In this document: positions 61,101 through 64,000 of the stretch, piece after piece
Numbering within the stretch: position 1 is the first letter of the stretch
How the letters are laid out: the number at the start of each line of letters is the position of its first letter
Source of the DNA: Chersky-840 sp963811775
GTDB taxonomy: Bacteria; Actinomycetota; Acidimicrobiia; Acidimicrobiales; UBA8190
Assembly: GCA_963811775.1 (NCBI GenBank)
Contig: CAWESO010000002.1
Span: 124,001 to 188,000 of the forward strand
Direction of reading: 5' to 3'
DNA length: 64,000 nt
Translations under genes and position numbers: made by a program
The notes under the pieces: model-generated
Database searches by the model: none
What the model saw: only the letters and a program-made list of their open reading frames with translations
Told to the model about the DNA's origin: nothing

Positions 61101-61246
61101 GCGCCCCCTGGGAGATCGGCCGCGCCCGTCGGACCGACCTGCTCGAGCGGGAGATCGAGCCGATCCCCCCGGCCGGGGCCACGGTCCCGCTGACGCTGTC
61201 ACCCTTCGAGATCGTGACCGTGACCCTCGAACCGGCCTCCTCCTGA
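58115..61246 (+). CDS. Glycoside hydrolase family 38 alpha-mannosidase
   Basis: A 1043-residue GH38 enzyme. An N-terminal beta domain (about 1-235) precedes the catalytic (beta/alpha)7 barrel, where GHAHLDTAWLWP carries Zn ligands H257 and D259, and WLPDVFGYSAALPQ holds the nucleophile D369. HQFHDIIPGSGI gives another Zn His. C-terminal beta-sandwich domains follow (about 620-1043), including TEVQWHESNRLLKVAFPV and GVALLNDCKYGYD. It removes alpha-linked mannose, probably cytoplasmic because there is no signal peptide, perhaps in turnover of mannosylated glycans. The start is uncertain by a few residues. No sugar transporter lies nearby. Confidence 0.95.
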   Translation: MRPEDSIRVGRITRVLHEFVRPRRRGPAVPLDVAAHHLHGEPIPPGEALRADYRPFPVGGTWGPAWDTTWFRLRGTIPPDWAGRQVALGFSIGNAGSTGFGAESLVWRDGRPAQGLSPNHREYVLTDHAVARQDVELFVESAANPPSPFGANPWPLLLPEPDGPALFTLQSADLHVRDPEFESFWHDFRVLVELVGELPEGEPRSARLLAGLERACNLLELPDISGSWRAAQPVLLELLQEPAAPGAHAMSIVGHAHLDTAWLWPLRETIRKCARTFSTVLELMDRYPEYRFVVSQAQHLAWMRDHYPELWERMKQRIADGRLEPTGSMWVEADCNIPSGESLVRQIMYGKRFYLDELGIETDDVWLPDVFGYSAALPQIMRRSGIGRFLTQKLSWNQYNVLPHHSFMWEGIDGSRVFTHFPPADTYGGNVSVRELRFGVKNFKDHDRARRSLYLFGWGDGGGGPTTEMLESARRLADFDGLPRLTMEGPRAFFTAAEAEIVDPAVWVGELYLELHRGTYTSQAATKLGNRRAEFALRDAELWCALAPRGDYPGTEIEALWKLLLLHQFHDIIPGSGIHWVYDDTARDHARILSSCEGLVAGALDRLVGTIDTSGCRHPVVVFNSLSHPRTGLVTVDGPSAVTAAVGPSGARGTLQPAGDGRVMFEATVPACGYALYDLDTGTGEAGAVAVGPRSLENDRLRIELDDHGLLTSVFDKSAQRQVLAPGASGNRFQLHPDYPNFYDAWDVDHFSFDQVVDLDEVESIDVVEQGPLRAAIRVVRSFGASRITQHIRLVAGAPFVEFDTEVQWHESNRLLKVAFPVDVRSGRATYEIQYGHVERPTHANTSWDVARFEVCAHRWADLTEPGYGVALLNDCKYGYDIRGNVIRLSLLRAPTWPDPVADRGEHRFTYRLLPHVGDLRDAGVVDAGYDLNVPLRPVMTTPHPGTGRPPRAGSMLGVDAANVVIEVVKRSDEAPGALVVRLYEAWGRRGPVTVRAPWEIGRARRTDLLEREIEPIPPAGATVPLTLSPFEIVTVTLEPASS

Positions 61247-61504
61247 GGGCCATCCGGAGGCCTTCCTGAGGCCGCGGCGCCGGCCCACCGGGCGCGCCGG
61301 GGCGTCCGCAGACCCCCACGGTCGGCCCTGGCCACCTCCGGTATCGCCCCGCCCGGCGCTCCCCGGAGGGGGGCGCACCGCCCTGACCAGGGCTTTCGGT
61401 CCCAGCCCCGCCGGCGCCGGGTCGACGGGCGTGCCCGGGCGACCAGGGGTTCAGAAGGCTCGCCGAAGGGCCGATGCCTCTGATGCGGCTGTTGGGAAGG
61501 GGCA

Positions 61505-63592
61505 ATGGAACCTGCGTGGCTTGAGCGTCTGGTCCTCGAGGTGCCAGATGCCGTCGTCGTGGCCGACGCGCAGGGCATTCTCGTCTGGGCCAACCCGGCC
61601 GCCGAGCGGGTCTTCGGCCTGTCGGCGACCGAGATCGTCGGCCTGAACGCGCTGGACTTCCTCCATCCCGAGGACCTCGAGCTCGCCGCGTCATCGCTCG
61701 AGAGCGTCCGGGACAAGAGCGTCGGTTCGCCCATCGAGCTCCGGGTCAAGACCCCGACGGGATGGAAGCTCGTCGAGCTGATCGGCGCCAACCTCGTGGG
61801 CAAGCCGCCCATCGACGGCCTGGTCTGGTGCCTGCGCGACCTGACCGAGCGCCGGCGCTGGGAAGTGGCCACCAACGACATCGAGCGGTTCCGGTCCCTG
61901 GTCCACAACTCGGCCAGCATTCTCGTGCTTCTCGACCGGGACGGGCTGGTGGTGTCGGTGTCGGCGGCGATCACCCGCATGCTCGGGCACGACCAGGCGC
62001 TGGTGGAGGGAAGGCCACTCGAGGACCTCGCCGTGGCGGCCGACCGGCCGGCGCTCGAGGCGGCGCTCGAGGCGGTGCGGGCGGGGGAGCACGCCGAGGA
62101 CGGCCCGACCGTCGTCGAGGTCGCCCTGCGGCGCCGGGACGGCGGGGTGCCGGTGCCGTGCGAGCTGAGCATCGTCAACCTGCTCGACGACCCCACGGTC
62201 AACGGGTTGGTCGTGTCCGCCCACAACATCACCCAGCTCCGGTCCACACGCGATGCCTTGGAGCGGCTGGCGACTCGCGATCCGCTCACCGGGCTGCCCA
62301 ATCGGAAGCTGATCCTGGACCGCATCGAGCAGATGCAGAAGCGCGGCCGCCGCTCGGGCTACGACGGGGCGGTGCTCTTCATCGACCTCGATCGTTTCAA
62401 GGACGTCAACGACTCCCTCGGGCACCGCGTGGGCGACGACGTGCTGCGCCAGGCCGCCGTGCGCTTCCAGGGGGCGCTGCGCGAGTCGGATTCGATCGGT
62501 CGGCTCGGAGGGGACGAATTCGTGGTGCTGGTGGAAGGATCGGGTGCGCACCACGCCGAAGCGGCGGCGGCCCGGCTCCTCCAGTCGCTCGAGACACCCT
62601 TCGCCGTGCGCAGCGCAGCGCGCCCGCAGGTCGTCATCTCGGCCAGCATCGGGATCGTGTCCGGCTCCTACGCCTCGGCCGAGGACCTCTTGATGGACGC
62701 GGACGTCGCGCTGTACGAGGCCAAAGCGGCGGGACGGAACCGGGCCATGCGCTTCGAACCGCACATGCGGGGCGAGTTCCGCACCCGGATCGAGCTCGAG
62801 CGGGACCTGCGCCTGGCCTTCGAACGAGGGGAGTTCTTCCTCGTCTACCAGCCCGTCATCACGCTGCGCGACAACTCGGTCGAGGGCGTGGAGGCCCTGC
62901 TGCGGTGGCGCCGGCCGTCAGGGATCGTGGTCGGTCCCGACGCCTTCATCCCCGCCCTCGAGGAATCGGGCCTCATCGTCGAGGTCGGTGCCTTCGTCCT
63001 GCGCGAGGCCTGCCACCAGACCCGTCGCTGGGCCGACGCCGGGTTCCCCATCGCCGTGTCGGTCAACGTCTCGCCCCGCCAGTTCGAGACGGACACGCTC
63101 GTCGACGAGATCAAGCGGGCCCTGGACGACTCGCGGCTGGACCCGACGTCGTTGATCGTCGAGATGACCGAGACCACGTTGATGCGCGACTCGCACGAGT
63201 CCGCGCTGCGCCTGACCGCCTTGAAGGACCTCGGCATCCGCCTGGCCATCGACGACTTCGGCACCGGCTACTCGTCGCTCGCCTACCTGCAGCAATTCTC
63301 CGTCGACATCCTCAAGATCGACCGCACGTTCGTGTCCGGCTCGACGCCCGACCGAGCCAGCGCGGCGCTCGTGCATGCACTGATCGAGCTCGGCCGCGCC
63401 CTGGGCCTCAAGACGGTGGCGGAGGGCATCGAGACGATCGAGCAACTGGTGCGGCTCAAGCACGAGGGCTGTGACGCCGGGCAGGGCTACTACTTCAGCC
63501 GCCCCCTCGAGGTCGCAGACGCCGACCGGTTCTTCGCCGCCGCCGCCGCCGAGCACCACGTCGACGAGGCGCAGGCCGCCGCCGCGCGCTAG
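61505..63592 (+). CDS. PAS-PAS-GGDEF-EAL cyclic di-GMP protein
   Basis: A 695-residue cytoplasmic protein with two PAS domains (about 3-120 and 128-255), a GGDEF domain (GGDEF at 335-339, with I-site RESD just before) and an EAL domain (EAL at 463-465). The EAL part keeps GVEALLRW, NVSPRQF, DDFGTGYSSLAYL and DILKIDRTFV, all needed for phosphodiesterase activity. It can therefore make or break cyclic di-GMP, with the PAS domains choosing. ATG 61505 has GGGAAGGGGC upstream. Its I-site is intact, unlike the cyclase at 20622-22304. Confidence 0.9.
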   Translation: MEPAWLERLVLEVPDAVVVADAQGILVWANPAAERVFGLSATEIVGLNALDFLHPEDLELAASSLESVRDKSVGSPIELRVKTPTGWKLVELIGANLVGKPPIDGLVWCLRDLTERRRWEVATNDIERFRSLVHNSASILVLLDRDGLVVSVSAAITRMLGHDQALVEGRPLEDLAVAADRPALEAALEAVRAGEHAEDGPTVVEVALRRRDGGVPVPCELSIVNLLDDPTVNGLVVSAHNITQLRSTRDALERLATRDPLTGLPNRKLILDRIEQMQKRGRRSGYDGAVLFIDLDRFKDVNDSLGHRVGDDVLRQAAVRFQGALRESDSIGRLGGDEFVVLVEGSGAHHAEAAAARLLQSLETPFAVRSAARPQVVISASIGIVSGSYASAEDLLMDADVALYEAKAAGRNRAMRFEPHMRGEFRTRIELERDLRLAFERGEFFLVYQPVITLRDNSVEGVEALLRWRRPSGIVVGPDAFIPALEESGLIVEVGAFVLREACHQTRRWADAGFPIAVSVNVSPRQFETDTLVDEIKRALDDSRLDPTSLIVEMTETTLMRDSHESALRLTALKDLGIRLAIDDFGTGYSSLAYLQQFSVDILKIDRTFVSGSTPDRASAALVHALIELGRALGLKTVAEGIETIEQLVRLKHEGCDAGQGYYFSRPLEVADADRFFAAAAAEHHVDEAQAAAAR

Positions 63593-63637
63593 CCCACCGC
63601 CGAGCCCGGCGGGCCACGCGGCCGTACGCTGCACACG

Positions 63638-64000
63638 ATGACCGACTCCGCTGTGCCCAAGGCCGGGCCCGCCACCCGGGACCGGGCCTTGGCCGTGCTC
63701 CTCGGACACGAGCTCGAGCCCGTCGTCGATCTCGTGGCCTGGTCGCCGGGACCGGGTGTCTACGAAGCGGCGTCTGCGCACGGGCACCTCCGCTTCTCGA
63801 GGAGGCCCGACGGGACCACCGCCAGCGGACACCCGCGTTGGGCCTTCGACACCGAGGTCCTCAGCGGTGAGAACCCGCTGCAACGCCAGGATCCGGCCCA
63901 CTTCGGCACCCTCGAGGCGGAGCAAAAAGTGCCCCACCCCCGCCGGCACGAGAACTCCTATCCCCATGCGTTCGATCACCTGGCCCAGCTCTTCGACCAC
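63638..64000 (+). CDS. Alkaline phosphatase/phosphodiesterase family protein (partial, 3' end outside window)
   Basis: The first 121 residues of a protein that continues past the right edge. The visible part is the N-terminal segment seen in actinobacterial nucleotide pyrophosphatase/phosphodiesterase-like (alkaline-phosphatase superfamily) proteins: VYEAASAHGHLRFSR, then GENPLQRQDPAHFGTL and ENSYPHAFDHLAQLFDH. The metal and nucleophile motifs lie beyond the window. No signal peptide is seen. The identification rests on resemblance of this segment. Confidence 0.6.
   Translation, partial: MTDSAVPKAGPATRDRALAVLLGHELEPVVDLVAWSPGPGVYEAASAHGHLRFSRRPDGTTASGHPRWAFDTEVLSGENPLQRQDPAHFGTLEAEQKVPHPRRHENSYPHAFDHLAQLFDH

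Overview
The window reads as chromosomal DNA from a high-GC actinobacterium, possibly Acidimicrobiia or a relative. Supporting signs are GC-rich codon use, a SARP-type regulator, two GAF-ANTAR proteins, a mycothiol-type (MDMPI/DinB-like) protein, an NlpC/P60 wall hydrolase with a coiled-coil N-terminus, and a GC-rich catabolic cluster with a CaiB-type CoA-transferase. The lineage call is inference. No rRNA, tRNA or CRISPR array was recognised.

Layout. 1-7.8 kb: a partial serine hydrolase, a TauD-type dioxygenase, a lysozyme-like secreted protein, then a likely polysaccharide operon (family 2 glycosyltransferase, 50-residue membrane protein, NodB-type deacetylase) with a 108-bp tandem duplication at its last junction, and a frameshifted Baeyer-Villiger monooxygenase. 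7.9-19.1 kb: two very large paralogous AAA/TPR regulators, one with a SARP head and one with an adenylate-cyclase head, enclosing a secreted protein of four tandem repeats and a membrane histidine kinase. 19.1-20.6 kb: an IS630-family element with terminal repeats, TA target duplication and a frameshift signal, sitting inside an older transposase-like relic. 20.6-28.9 kb: a diguanylate cyclase, TetR and LuxR remnants, a divergent ATP-grasp/GNAT pair, a small phasin-like protein, a patatin and a lipase-like hydrolase. 29-38 kb: a DUF1003-like protein, a glycosidase-like lipoprotein, a frameshifted secreted or anchored protein, a hydrolase, a secreted protein, a frameshifted desaturase, two GAF-ANTAR regulators and a VOC protein. 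38-43.8 kb: a small ABM-like protein, a secreted CocE/NonD hydrolase, a nitrobindin-like protein, and an SPFH protein overlapping a ribbon-helix-helix gene. 43.9-49.4 kb: a catabolic block (amidohydrolase; VOC, AhpD-like and HMG-CoA-lyase operon; divergent CoA-transferase; MDMPI protein). 49.4-64 kb: a PHM-like copper monooxygenase, ArsC, an Ig-like repeat protein, a lipase, an adenylate cyclase, NlpC/P60, a GH38 alpha-mannosidase, a PAS-GGDEF-EAL protein and a partial phosphodiesterase.

Functional themes are nucleotide second-messenger signalling (two cyclase-domain proteins, two GGDEF proteins), secreted hydrolases and repeat proteins, and CoA-thioester catabolism. Four genes are broken by small indels, three of them in GC-rich runs or short tandem repeats. 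They may be decaying, or the assembly may carry indel errors. The best candidates for something undescribed are the glycosyltransferase-microprotein-deacetylase cassette, the ATP-grasp/GNAT pair, and the pair of regulators with exchanged sensor heads.
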